64,000 bases of DNA from Amphiduros pacificus (GCA_949316495.1 OX439000.1:67009070-67073069), one strand, 5' to 3'; shown: positions 1 through 10,940, numbered from the stretch's first letter. Translations and numbers: made by a program. The notes: generated by a model not told the origin, from the sequence alone.

Positions 1-1528
1 TGCACAGTACCATAATTAATTGTTTTTACTAATCTTGATCTTAAGTTACAAAGGAATTGGAACATTAATTACAATTCTATTAATTATGGTAATAAAATTT
101 CTTTCTGATATATTGAAAATCTACATTTATAAAACAATGGCCAGCTAATATGGGCACATCAGGGAATATTTGCAAAATTCAGGTTTTTGCCCCAGTGCGA
201 CACACCATATTTTGGATCTCAGTGACAATATGGAATAGCGCATTGGATCTGTGCCTTTGTTATATAAGTTAAGGACAGGAAGTGGTGAGTTTGACTCCCA
301 CTGCTGGCAGTGTTACTTTCACACTGGTTAAAAGGCTTGAAAGTTGACCTGATATGGCCATTGTTGTTGAAGTGGTCATAACAATTTCAAATATTTAAAA
401 TGCAGTTATGTTCGATGTTTCCGAATACGAAAGCTCCATTTGAAAAAAAAAAACCAGCACACAATTTAGGCATCCTGCAAAAAGTTCAACAATATATCGT
501 ATGAAACATCACAATACAAATATATAAAGTTCTACATATCATGGGACACTTTTCAACCTCTGATTGCTGTTTAAATTCTTTGATATGCCCAAAGATGATT
601 TGATGATCATGTCTTGTACTGTTTTGTGAGATTTGCTATAATAACGGAGTTATTAATATGCCCACAAAATTCAAACAGCAAAGTACAAGGCAATATATAG
701 TCTAATTCTGCAATAGCTACAATCAGATTGAGATAGAGGTCATCATAAAGGAATTCTTTTAAGCCACATTCCTGGAGTACCTCCAGACATGGCAAGGGTC
801 TTACATCATGCTATGTTCTTGGTTACACATAGAGGTTAACCTGTTTTCATATGCAGATTGAAATTATGCTGTATAAAGATTCTCATGTAGACGTATACAT
901 TGTTCATTATAAATACATAAAAAATGAGCTGTAAGTAAAGGAAAATAGTCTGGCATAGATTTGTTTCCCATGACAGTTGTCAAAAAGATTTACTGCTCCA
1001 TATTGGGCAGACCACGTGGTTATGATCAAAAGAGTCATTCTATTATATTTTATTTCACAAATGTATCCCATTAAAAGATATAATAAAATAACCATACTGA
1101 AATAACTTAAAATGCTGTAATTATCTTGTTGATGAAAGTACCAATGCTGAAATACTAAATAAAATTAAAGGTATAACATTACATATTATTCTTTCTTTAG
1201 GCATTGTCAACGGAAATATCACATTCAGGTGACTTGTTGATTTCCATCATGAATGTCATGTTCAGATTTGGGTCATGGGGAATCTGTAAGTTCTGTTCCA
1301 TCTAAGCTCACTTGCATAATAAGAAAGTCTTTTTTAAAAAAAAAAGAATCTGTATAGTTTCCTTTTTGAAAATGATATTTATATTTTCTCATCATTTTGA
1401 AGTTGCCACTGACTGGAATATATTCTACGTTTGCAAAAAAACATTTCAATTCTATGTTTATGCAGTTGAGATGTCCGCCAGTCTGGTCTGTGACACTGAC
1501 AGCCAGGTCTGAGATCTGCAGGCCCCTC
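1..1528. other. AT-rich sequence, no gene recognised
   Basis: I recognise no gene, RNA or repeat here. Two short minus-strand reading frames look mildly protein-like, at about 607-795 and 1,200-1,580. Neither has convincing splice sites or a family match that I can name, so they are not called as exons. The sequence lies downstream of the cofilin gene. Confidence 0.5.
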
Positions 1529-1657
1529 AGAAGTACATATCCTCCAAAATTCTGTGTTGTAATACCCACCACTAATTGCAATTGAGCTGAATGTTGTGTC
1601 TCACATGTTATCTTGTAATCCCACTGTCTTTCAAAATGTTAAAAGTGTTTATTTGTT
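1529..1657. repeat. Interspersed repeat 'E', copy 1
   Basis: About 129 bp, nearly identical to 3,692-3,825. The core, TTGCAATTGAGCTGAATG followed by a TTTCAAAA-type stretch and GTGTTTATTTGTT, is also present in diverged form at 11,730-11,811. No coding content is visible. Copies 1 and 2 flank the 147-bp tandem array, so they may be the ends of a larger duplicated or mobile unit. Confidence 0.7.
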
Positions 1658-1782
1658 CCCCCCTGGGTGATGTGTGGATTGGCTCTGGTCGTCTCCGTTC
1701 GCTTATAGTATACTAGGTCTGTCAGAACAGAGCCTTTCTTATAACATAGATTTCCTCTCGGTCTTAGACCCTGTATACAAAA
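1658..1782. repeat. 125-bp interspersed repeat, copy 1
   Basis: Starts with CCCCCCTGGGTGATGTGTGG and ends near CCCTGTATACAAA. It is almost identical to 4,184-4,308, and the flanks differ outside the shared block. It is short and carries no ORF of substance. A SINE-like or MITE-like short mobile unit is possible, but I see no clear tRNA boxes, inverted termini or target duplication. Confidence 0.7.
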
Positions 1783-1920
1783 CATAGGCATCAGAGATGC
1801 ATCAACCCTCAGCCCTGGTAACTCATTGCACAACATTCGCTCCACACAAAACGTCACTGCACCAAGGCAAATTGATGCAGGGGTAAAAAAAACCATAAAA
1901 TCTACTTCCTTTGATAGCTT

Positions 1921-3590
1921 AGGTGTGTCAAGTATCATGAAACTGTCATCATTTACTCTAGAATTATTGAGATGATGGGCCGGTGACCTTGAAAAGCAGG
2001 TTAAGGTCACCGTCCATCAAACTCATCTGGGGTCTTCACCAGATGCTTATGTGTGTCAATTCTCATGAAGCTGCCATTATTTGTTCTTGAGTAATTGCAA
2101 TGTCGTGGATTTGACATAATTGTCCCTGTGACCTTGAAAAGTAGGTGAAGGTCACCATTCATCAAACTCTTTTGGGGTCTTTACTAGATGCTAATTTGTG
2201 TCAAATCTCATAAAGCTGCCATCATTTGTTCTCGAGTTATTGCAATGATGGGGATTTCATGGTACAATTGTCCCTGTGACCTTGAAAAGTAGGTGAAGGT
2301 CATATTCGGTCAAAGGAAGTCTGAGATCTTCACCAGATGCTTATGTGTGTAAAGTCTCATAAAGCTGCCATCATTTGTTCTTGAGTTACTGCGATGACAA
2401 GGATGATCTTGACAAGGATGATCTGTGACCTTGAAAAGTAGGTGAAGGTCATGTTTCATAAAAATTCTGAGGTTTTCACCAGATGCTTATGTGTGTCAAT
2501 TCTCATAAAGCTGCCATCATGCGTTCTTGAGTTATTGTGATTCTTGGGATTTCACATAATTGTCCCTGTAACCTTGAAAAATAGGTCAAGGTCGCCGTCC
2601 ATCAAACTCGTCCGTGGTTTTCACCAGATGCTTATGTGTGGTAAGTTTCATGAAGCTACCATCATTTGTTCTCGAGTTATCACGATGACAAGGATGATTT
2701 CACATAATTGTCCCTGTGACCTTGAAAAGTAGGTGAAGGTCATGTTCCATCAAAGGAAGTCGGAGGTCTTCACCAGATGCTTATGTGTGTCAAGTCTCAT
2801 AAAGCTGCCATCATTTGTTCTTGAGTTATTACAATGACAAGGATGATTTCACATAATTGTCCCTGTGACCTTGAAAAATAGGTCAAGGTCGCCGTCCATC
2901 AAAGTTCTCCAAGGTTTTCACCAGATGCTTATGTTTGTCAAGTTTCATGAAGCTGCCATCATTTGTTCACGAGTTATCGCGATGACAAGCATGATTTCAC
3001 ATAATTGTCCCTGTGACCTTGAAAAGTAGGTGAAGGTCATGTTCCATATAAAAAATTCTGAGCTCTTCACCAGATGCTTATGTGTGTCAAATCTCATAAA
3101 GCTGCCATCAATTGTCCTTGAGTTATTGCGATTCTTGGGATTTCACATAATTTTCCCTGTGACCTTGAAAAATAGGTCAAGGTCGCCGTCCATCAAACTC
3201 ATCCGAGGTTTTCACCAGATGCTTATGTCTGTCAAGTTTCATAAAGCTGCCATCATTTGTTCTCGAGTTATCGCGATGACAAGGATAATTTCACATAATT
3301 GTCCCTGTGACCTTGAAAAGTAGGTGAAGGTCATGTTTCATAATAGATTCTGAGGTCTTCACCAGATGCTTATGTGTGTCAAATCTCATAAAGCTGCCAT
3401 CATTTGTCCTTGAGTTATTGTGATTCTTGGAATTTCACATAATTGTCCCTGTGACCTTGAAAAATAGGTCAAGGTCGCTGTCCATCGAACTCGTCCGAGG
3501 TTTTCACCAGATGCTTATGTGTGTCAAGTTTCATGAAGCTGCCATCATTTGTTCTCGAGTTATCGCGATGACAAGGATGTTCGCTACAGA
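1921..3590. repeat. ~147-bp tandem array, about 12 units
   Basis: The phrase CACCAGATGCTTATGTGTGT recurs with a spacing close to 147 bp from about 1.9 to 3.6 kb. Each unit then reads through a TCATAAAGCTGCCATCATTTG-like block and a GTGACCTTGAAAA block. Two unit types tend to alternate: one with TAGGTGAAGGTCATG, the other with TAGGTCAAGGTCGCCG. This gives a partly dimeric higher-order pattern. Units are diverged from one another, so the array is older than the 473-bp array at 13.8-24.4 kb. No protein is supported; reading frames across the units are by-products of repetition. Confidence 0.85.
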
Positions 3591-3674
3591 CATACATACA
3601 TACATACATACATACATACCCACGCCAGGAGTACTGCAATACCCTCAGCCTGATTACATCAGGGGCTGAGGGTA
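3591..3674. repeat. (CATA)n microsatellite and terminal hairpin closing the 147-bp array
   Basis: A run of CATA repeats (about 3,591-3,619) follows the last unit directly. After it comes an inverted repeat: TACCCTCAGCC pairs with GGCTGAGGGTA across a short A/T-rich loop (3,640-3,674). A tandem array ending in a microsatellite and a stem-loop resembles the 3' ends of some non-autonomous mobile elements. The exact class is not established. Confidence 0.6.
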
Positions 3675-3691
3675 AAAAAGCATGAACGGGA

Positions 3692-3825
3692 TCAGAAGTA
3701 CATATCCTCCAAAATTCTGTGTTGTAATACCCACTACTACTTGCAATTGAGCTGAATGTTGTGTCTCACATGTTATCTTGTAATCCCACAGTCTTTCAAA
3801 ATGTTAAAAGTGTTTACTTGTTACA
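3692..3825. repeat. Interspersed repeat 'E', copy 2
   Basis: Same sequence as 1,529-1,657 with a few substitutions. It is preceded by a short fragment matching the start of family R (AAAAAAGCATGAACGGGATC at about 3,675), so family R and repeat E meet abruptly here, probably at an insertion or recombination joint. Confidence 0.7.
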
Positions 3826-4183
3826 AAGTATTAACCTACCGTTATATATAAAAGTAGTGATATTGCTCTGGCTGCCTGTGGTGGAGGTTGAGACACGCGT
3901 GACCTGAACCCTGGATCTACTACACCCTACAGTATTGAAATTCAACACTGCTATAAATTTCTAACATGTGTACATTGGCTGGACTGGCTAACCATGGGGG
4001 TTACTATCATAGAACTAAAAAAAACTGTATCATTTTCTTATTGCATCACCCCACAGTCAGGGTATCATTTTTTAACTTTGTATAATCCCTAAATCAGGAT
4101 ATCAAAATTTAAGTCAGTCATAAATCAGGTTCTGGGTTTTTCAATTCTATCCCAGCCTCCATGGGTTAAAATTATGAGAGTAT

Positions 4184-4308
4184 CCCCCCTGGGTGATGTG
4201 TGGATTGGCTCTGGTCGTCTCCGTTCGCTTATAGTATACTAGGTCTGTCAGAACAGAGCCTTTCTTATAACATAGATTTCCTCTCGGTCTTAGACCCTGT
4301 ATACAAAA
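4184..4308. repeat. 125-bp interspersed repeat, copy 2
   Basis: Almost identical to 1,658-1,782. Its right end runs straight into the A-rich start of a family R copy, where the other R copies have a TATATAAAAAAAGCATG start instead. Confidence 0.7.
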
Positions 4309-5030
4309 AAAAGCATGAACGTGATCAGAGAGGAAGTGTGACAAGATTTGAAAAAAAAAGTTGCGGTTTGAGGTATGGGCTGCAACAAAATTCTCCACTG
4401 AAAAGAGAGTGCGATCTCGCTGTTCTGTCACAACGTAGCCTGCCCTCTGGTGGAAGTGACACTGAACTAAACTCCACTTCACTTTTGTTTTGCAAGTTTG
4501 TGTGAAGGGTTACGCTTTTCGCATATTATGAATGACACAATTCTCACTTATTTATAGTCATAATTACATTAGATATTAATTACCACCAATATGCCTATAT
4601 TTCTGTATTAGAGCTTTGTTTTCAACCATCAGCAATTTGACCTAATTATTGACCTAATTATTGAGCCAGTGGAGTTCCCACAAGGTTTTGCACGAAGGGG
4701 AACAGTTAAAACAGAGAGATAGCTGCACATGTGAGACAACTGCATCAGTGAGAGATAGCTGTACAAGGAGAGACAGTGAGAGATAGTTACAACAGTGAGA
4801 CAGTTATAGCAATGAGTTATAGCTGCACAAGTGAGAGACAGCTACATAAGTGAGAGATAGCTGTACAAGTGAGACAGCTACATAAGTGAGATAGTTGCAC
4901 AAGGTAGAGACAGCTGCATAAGTGAGAGACAGTTACAACAGAGATAGCTGCACATGTGAGATACAGCTACATAAGTGAGATATAGCTGTACAAGTGAGAG
5001 ACAGCTATATAAGTGGGGGGGGGTACAATG
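4309..5030 (+). repeat. Family R interspersed repeat, copy 1 (with short internal minisatellite)
   Basis: The recognisable order is: A-run plus GCATGAACGTGATCAGAG, then GAGGTATGGGCTGCAA, then CCCTCTGGTGGAAGTGAC, then CACTTCACTTTTGTTTTGC, then an A/T-rich stretch, then degenerate ~20-bp repeats of the type GAGAGATAGCTGCACAAGTG from about 4,710. The same order recurs at 10,183-10,940 and 43,905-45,508. It is non-coding as far as I can see. The orientation given is arbitrary, following the plus-strand reading. Confidence 0.8.
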
Positions 5031-5439
5031 AGGTTGTGGTGATTAAATCAAATGATGGCCACATACTAAAAGTCGTGGGCTGGCCTGATGACCTACATTT
5101 ACAAGTCAAGTTCCTGCTTTTTGACTATGATCTGGCAATGTCGGATCCTGGATGCCACTCACACATACATTTAATCAGCACGGCTACACTTTGTTACATA
5201 CATCTTATCCTAATATAAAGCACATTCAAATAAAGGACAACGTGTGCAAGGGTGGTTGTGTCACTATGCACATGTATATGTGGGCTTTTTGCTTGTACCT
5301 CGGCTCTGCTGTCATAGGTTCTTTGCAGTTTTTCCGCACATATTAGCATGCAATTACCATGCAGTTGGCCAATTCTTTGGTTGGCTCGTGTTCATGCTCA
5401 CGCACAACTGTACACGTACTCATGCCCATTTAATTTCAT

Positions 5440-5600
5440 ATGGGAGGACATGTGTGAAGTTTGTTACTTATTCATTATTCACAGTTCATTATTCAGATTG
5501 GGTTTTTTTCAAAATCGATAGATGAGGTTGTCAACATGTCATATTTGCAATATTTTCTTCAAAGTGGCACTTGAATGTATTTTGTGACAAAAATCCAGAA
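5440..5600. repeat. Repeat also present at about 27,930-28,110
   Basis: GTTCATTATTCAGATT, a T/A-rich step, ATAGATGAGGTTGT and CATATTTGCAATATT occur in the same order here and at 27,960-28,030. Identity is moderate. At the second site the block is bracketed by partly inverted GTGAAAAGTGA-type sequences. Function unknown. Confidence 0.55.
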
Positions 5601-5639
5601 AAATAAAATTATCAGCAAATTATGTGAAACAAGTGAATA

Positions 5640-6090
5640 AAAACTTACACAGGTCAATTCAAAGGTCACCAAATTTTGTGGGAGGGTTGAAGGGTGTTCA
5701 AATAAGCAAGCCATAAAATATTTTCCCATCACAAAAAAAGCAACTTTTAAATTGTCCTAGAAAAAATAAAACTTAAATTCTAATATTTGAAGTAAAAAAC
5801 CTATCACAGCTCAATTCACTAAATTTTGTGAGAGGGTCAAGGGGAGTCCAAATATGCTAGCCATAAAATATTTTCTCGGCACAATGGCACTACTTGCCAG
5901 CTTTACTAGGCCTCTTCAATACGGAGGTGTTATATACCGAGCCCGATGCAAAGGAGAGTATGGCGTTACATACAACTTAAATTATCCGAGTTAAAAAACC
6001 TTAAATTGTAATATTCAAAGTCAAATAAAACTTGCTCAGGTCAATTCAAAGGTCACCAAATTTTGTATGAGGGTTGAGGGAGGTCCAGAT
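5640..6090. repeat. Degenerate ~190-bp tandem repeat, three units
   Basis: Three diverged units carry AGGTCAATTCAAAGGTCACC-like text followed by AAATTTTGTG and GAGGGT, at about 5,650, 5,810 and 6,030. Two of them continue into GCCATAAAATATTTTC. They are old and partial. Confidence 0.6.
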
Positions 6091-6099
6091 TATAATCTT

Positions 6100-8010
6100 T
6101 AATTATATTATAGGGGTGTTTGCATGTTGCAAGTGAAGTTGAGAGTACTGTTTACATATTTATTACAGAGATAGCAAGCCCCTGTAGGATTGCAAGTCTA
6201 GAGCTCCACTACGCTAGCCACCAAGGCCTGGTCTGCAGATAGGCTTTAGACACGAGGGGGAACTGTAATTCGGTAGAGGGCAGCTATTAGGGATAATACG
6301 GTATTGACAATATTTAGGATAGAAAAGGAATGTTTGACTGAAATCAATGTGCAATCTCATCAGAAACCAAAACTGACTTCCAGCTTAACATGCTGTATTC
6401 TCTGCAATATTCGTCTTGGGAAGGTGTGAAAAAGAACTTTGGATGGTCAAAGATATGTCTTAAAAATGTTTTGGAAGATCTTGAAAAAGTTGAGGTCTCA
6501 AAAAGGCTATTTTTGTTTTGGCACCCACCCATCAAGAATTTTTTTTCACTGAACCATTATCTGTGACAAATATGTCATATATATATAAGTTTATTTGGAA
6601 CAAAAATGACATATTGCATACAGCATGGCTCGCAATTCTCAGTGACTTAAAATGTTTGGAAATGACCACACAGGAGCAGAAACTAGGATTTTCCACTCGG
6701 AAAAGTCAGGAGGTTGGGAAGGCCTGATGCTGCAGGTGTGCTAGCAACCTGCCATTCCTGAATAAAGATTCTCCAACATTTTGGTAGCATGGACTTCTTT
6801 GTGCCAACATGTACACAATGGCAGAGATACAGCAATCTTGAAATAGCAAAGAATTTTTTGTCACAAGTTTGACATCTCGTGATGACTTCAGTAGTACATA
6901 AATTGATAATTTGTTGTCACAAGAGGAGTTCCTCTCAAGTCATGACTTAAAGATGATGGGCAATGGATTTCATTTCTAAAAACATGGATCAAATTGATGG
7001 AAACATCTCCCACAAACAAAAATATAAGGCACATTAGAAGGTTTCAAATCAGGAAAATATTTGAGTGATGGGCAGTTTTACACTGCACTACAAAGTTTCT
7101 TAGTGTTCAGTCTGTGGTCCATAATGGTCCCAACTTAAAGCAATGTAGACAAGAAGGTGGACTATTGTCCAACTCTGTAAAGAAGGCAGGGCAATCTGAT
7201 CATAGAAAATTAAATAATGTTAATAAGGCATTCACTTTTGGTAAATCATTGGTGCAAGTTTCACATTACTGAAGAAGTGAAGTTATTTTTATCAGTTTCC
7301 TTGCATCACACAGAAAGAACCTTACTGAAAATTGTTTTTTTTTGGACAATTTTATTAATCAATTTGAAATGTCTACTACTTTTTATTTTTTTTACAATTT
7401 TAGACTTTAATGACATCATTTAATACATAAATCTACACATGGAAGTTACTAATTATTTCCTGAAGCAGTTGGAGCCAAATATCATTTGGTCATGAATGAA
7501 TATGACGAAATAAAATCACACAATCTTTGTGACATCATCCGGGCATCTTTGGCCGTTTCATGACAATATTTTGACAAACATATCATACAGGTGGCATAAT
7601 ACGGTCACTCCATGGCCTTGAATGACCAGAGATGTTTGGCTTTACCTGTTAAAAAATTATATACCAGGTATATTGAGGATGGGAGGTTGGGCATGTTGAT
7701 CAATTTAACTAACCTGGCAATGTCTTTAAAACAAGAAAAATATATATGAAAATATAGCATAGCTCTATAGCAAGTAGAAACAAATATTTTTCCTGGCCTT
7801 GACCATGAATGATTTCTGAAAATTAACCTACTTGCGATCATTAGTCAAATGTATCCAGGTTGAGAGTTCTTAAATCAAACTTGTCAATTCTTATTTCACA
7901 GAAATTAGAACAGAACCTGATTGCATCATTCACACAACTATAACTGGATTGTAGAGTTTGAATGTAGAGTAATTAATTCTGAAAACTGGTCCCTTTACTT
8001 GGAAAATGTG
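6100..8010. other. No recognised gene or repeat
   Basis: I see no exon, RNA gene or clear repeat in this AT-rich stretch, which lies downstream of the cofilin gene. On the minus strand at about 6,230-6,170 there is a stretch resembling a tRNA A-box (TGGCTAGCGTAGTGG), but no B-box follows at the expected distance, so no SINE is called. Confidence 0.4.
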
Positions 8011-8014
8011 GCTT

Positions 8015-8020
8015 TTTATT
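8015..8020 (-). terminator. Candidate polyadenylation signal of the cofilin gene
   Basis: Minus-strand AATAAA (TTTATT on the plus strand), about 150 bp beyond the cofilin stop codon at 8,168-8,170. Other AATAAA-like hexamers exist further on, so the actual site is uncertain. Confidence 0.4.
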
Positions 8021-8167
8021 GTTAATTATATAATCCCAAACATAATCACAGCTGTGAGCATTTTGCCCCTGTTGTCCTCCTATGTGGCACTGCTTGTCTA
8101 GTGTCACAATATGATAGCTTCATGATTGGATACTATTTAACATGATAGCTTTTCACTTGCAATTTAC

Positions 8168-8327
8168 TCAAGTTGCTTTTGAAACCTGGGTCCAGACAGT
8201 CTGGTATACAAGGTCATCAACATCGCTCGCTTGAAATTGCTTGAATACCCCATCAAGAGCTTTTTTCACAGCTTCCTTGGTTGCAGCTCCCACCATCTTT
8301 TCTTTCACATGCGCAGTATCTGGGCTC
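8168..8327 (-). CDS. ADF/cofilin, last coding exon
   Basis: Actin-depolymerising factor/cofilin binds G- and F-actin and severs filaments in the cytoplasm. This 160-nt exon encodes residues 99-150. The minus strand shows acceptor TTTCAG at 8,333-8,328. The exon then supplies the last base of Trp98, and TGA is at 8,170-8,168. The peptide SPDTAHVKEKMVGAATKEAV matches the family's conserved long actin-binding helix (compare WxPDxAxxKxKMxYASSKDAxKK in well-known cofilins). The usual aromatic-Ala-Ser-Ser of that helix reads Gly-Ala-Ala-Thr here (residues 111-114), which is unusual. It is joined to 13,227-13,519 by a phase-2 intron of about 4.9 kb. Together they give 150 aa, a normal length for the family. 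Exon joining is inferred from matching phase and domain continuity, not from RNA evidence. Confidence 0.88.
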
Positions 8328-8576
8328 CTGAAACATTCCACAATAAGTTAAAATGATGCAAAATCAGTTAATACAAATTTTTCTGGTCCTTATTATTCAT
8401 TACAGATAACTACTCATGGGAATTAAGGAAATAGTTTTTTCAGACAAAATCTTCTTTAGCTTATGCTGGTCAATTTTATGCATTTTGGTCTGTCATTTTT
8501 AAAAATCCCACAATATATCACTTATTAAGTGATGATTGTGTGTACATTCTTGCATGATTTACAAGTCTGGGTCACA

Positions 8577-8969
8577 TTAACTCGCATTGAAATATTAATA
8601 TATTGTACCAGGGCTTGACATACGCACTGGCCCGGGGCCACCAGATCCTCTGTTCGGGCCAGTGAATGCTCTGCTCTAGTGGCCCAGTTGGGCAACCATA
8701 TTTTTGGTCTTTTAGTGGACCAAACTATCTTGATTTTATTATTCTAATCCTCGATTTATATCATATCACGATAGAAATCTGATTATCATCCTATTATCCT
8801 AAGAAACTTTGGGCCACCACTTCTCATGCTTTGGTGGCCCAACTGGGCAACCAACATTTTTCTCTTTATGTCAAGGCCTGTGTACGATGATGGATCCCTG
8901 AGTCTTTGTATTTATGTAGTGTCCGGGATACATCATTGCAAAATATATTAATATTTCAATGCGAGTTAA
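8577..8969. mobile_element. TTAA-flanked MITE with perfect terminal inverted repeats (outer element)
   Basis: Begins TTAACTCGCATTGAAATATT and ends with the exact reverse complement; the perfect inverted match covers 28 bp including TTAA. Similarity between the two arms continues less perfectly inward (ATGATG and GGGATCC-like text), so the element folds into a long hairpin. TTAA at both ends fits the target duplication of piggyBac-, Kolobok- or Sola3-type transposons. There is no transposase, so it is non-autonomous. It sits in the cofilin intron and is interrupted by the element at 8,609-8,880. Confidence 0.8.
8609..8880. mobile_element. Short inverted-repeat element nested in the TTAA MITE
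   Basis: Starts CAGGGCTTGACATA and ends with TATGTCAAGGCCTG, a 14-bp inverted repeat with one mismatch. It is flanked by the direct repeat TGTAC (8,604-8,608 and 8,881-8,885). Inside, a GGCCCAACTGGGCAACCA-like phrase occurs twice. The CAGGG...CCTG ends resemble hAT-type termini, but hAT duplicates 8 bp and I see only 5, so the superfamily is left open. It must be younger than the outer MITE that it splits. Confidence 0.7.
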
Positions 8970-9280
8970 TACGCTCCGGTCGTTTTCGCGCCAAAAATAA
9001 GAGCCTCTCCCTGTCACTTCTGCTTTTCAGAATGGCAGCCTCATCGTAAGCACATTTAAGCATTGTTAAACTGAAATTTTCTCAGACTTGTGGAAAATTT
9101 TCACTTATTATATGAAGGCGGACTACTGTTTACACATGGTAGTTTATTTCTGTCTATTAACAGACAAGGATTTTAATTATGTCGCCATTGGGGGAGTTTG
9201 TATCTGGACAGTATGAGCAAAGTTTATTTACTTTTCACGCTGATAAAGTCAATTATTAAAAAATAAATCACCGTCCACAG

Positions 9281-9635
9281 TAGTGTTCTTATCGATACAG
9301 GTTTTCACGTGTCGATACTTTTGTGTCTTGTGTCAAACAATGTTGACATATATATCGATACAGGAACTGCCCAACTTTGATCTGATATGTGTACATCGAT
9401 ACCCTGTTGTTTTTACAGCCTCCCGCTCTCAACGTGATAACCGTTACACGTGAGATTGCAATTGGCCACGCCCATGGAACAGGGCAACATGTCAAACAGA
9501 CACAAAATTCACAAAATAATGTGCTTTTGCTCTTTTATTTAAATCTTTACATAAATTAACAGGTAGGCAAAATATCGATAATCATTTCATGCATGTCGAC
9601 ATGCCGTACACTTATCAGTATCGATAAGAGCAATA
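9281..9635. mobile_element. hAT-like MITE with 8-bp target duplication
   Basis: The 8-bp direct repeat GTCCACAG flanks it exactly (9,273-9,280 and 9,636-9,643). Ends are TAGTGTTCTTATCGATAC and, inverted, TATTGCTCTTATCGATAC: 18 bp with two mismatches. An 8-bp duplication and a TAGTG-type end are both typical of hAT transposons. At 355 bp it has no room for a transposase. ATCGAT recurs inside. It lies in the cofilin intron, with no sign of effect on the splice sites. Confidence 0.8.
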
Positions 9636-10182
9636 GTCCACAGGTTGCCCTCGTGTATTAGACGGCCCCCCAAACATTAACTAAGGGTTTGGGTATGAAA
9701 ACCTCGTCTTATATTCAAGTTTGTATGGTACACACTGAAGTCTTCATGCACTGATTTCTCTTCTATGCTGAAAGATGATAATTATTATATCGAACATCAG
9801 ACTTCAATAATTGAAGAGCTGAACAGCTCAATTTTCAGCTGTCAATGATGTAAATCTGCTAATAACTGAGAGCAGTGGCAAATTATATTTTTTGGTGTGA
9901 CAAACTGCTTGGTCCCTGGGTGCAATTTTCATAACAATTCATTTATACTATTCATTGCAATTTGCTATGCCAAAATATCAAAGCTCCATTTGTTATATTT
10001 TAACAATTTCATAATTATCAGCAACTGTTAATTGTTACAGGCATTGGAGCTTTTTCCAACAGGCATTATCACATGTTAAATTGATGTAAACAATGTTCTG
10101 TGAGCAACTACTTAGTAACATGAGTGATAGTGACAATAGCATTAGTTTACTCATAAAATTCCTCAATGATTACATACATATA

Positions 10183-10582
10183 AAAAAAGCATGAACGCAA
10201 TCAGAGAGGAAGGCCGACAAGATTTGAAAAAAGGTGCTGTGTGAAGTATGGGCTGCAATAAAATTTGCCACTGAAAAGAGTGTGATCTTGTTCCATCACC
10301 ACGTTGCCTGCCCCTGGTGATGTTTCCACTTCTGTTTTATTTTGCAATTTTATGCGATGTTTTGCGCAATATGTACATTCAAAATAGAGTAGTTTTCACT
10401 CAATTTTTATCAGAATTATGTTAGATATGAAAGATTACCCACAATATACCTATATTTCTGTATTAGAGCTTTGAGATAGCTGCATAGGTGAGAGATAGTT
10501 GTACAAGGGAGAAACAGCTGCATAAGTGAGATACAGCTGCACATGTAAGAGACAGCATCTTTTCCCAGCCGAAGGCACTTGT
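10183..10582 (+). repeat. Family R, copy 2
   Basis: Contains the A-run plus GCATGAACGCAATCAGAG start, the TATGGGCTGCAATAAAATT block, and a shortened CTGCCCCTGGTGATG block. The TTTTGTTTTGCAAG-type stretch is altered here. A few ~20-bp GAGAGATAG-type repeats follow, then the family's right end CCCAGCCGAAGGCACTTGTT. Copy 3 follows directly, after an ACATACTATAT spacer. Confidence 0.8.
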
Positions 10583-10592
10583 TACATACTAT

Positions 10593-10940
10593 ATAAAAAA
10601 GCATGAACATGATCAGTTGCTGTTTGAGGTATGGACTGCAATAAAATTCTCCACTGAAAACAGTGCGATCTTGCTGTTCCATCACCATGTAGCCTGCCCT
10701 CTGGTGGAAGTGACACTGAACTAAACTCCACTTCACTTTTGTTTTGCAAGTTTGTGTGAAGGGTTACGCTTTTGGCATATTACGAATGACACAATTATCA
10801 CTTATTTGTTGTCATAATTACATTAAATATGCCTAGTTACAGCAGAGATAGATAGCTGCACAAGTGAGAAATAGCTGCATAAGTGAGAGATAGCCACAAC
10901 AGAGAGAGACACCATCCTTTCCCAGCTGAAGGCAATTGTT
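10593..10940 (+). repeat. Family R, copy 3
   Basis: Same order of blocks, with an internal deletion after AAGCATGAACATGATCAG. It keeps CCTCTGGTGGAAGTGACAC and CACTTCACTTTTG, a short run of TAGCTGCA-type repeats, and a diverged right end CCCAGCTGAAGGCAATTGTT. Copies 2 and 3 therefore stand head to tail. Confidence 0.8.

Noticed and set aside
607-795. Minus-strand ORF with protein-like composition (GLKEFLYDDLYLNLIVAIAE)
   Set aside because: A stop lies a few codons upstream, there is no convincing acceptor or donor, and no family match that I can name.
1200-1585. Minus-strand frames that could be terminal exons
   Set aside because: The acceptor candidates lack a pyrimidine tract, the frames differ between the two pieces, and no domain is recognised.
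1921-3600. CRISPR-like interpretation of the 147-bp array
   Set aside because: Whole units repeat without unique spacers, and the window is eukaryotic.
6160-6250. Minus-strand tRNA-like A-box (TGGCTAGCGTAGTGG)
   Set aside because: No B-box or tRNA fold follows, so neither a tRNA gene nor a SINE can be supported.
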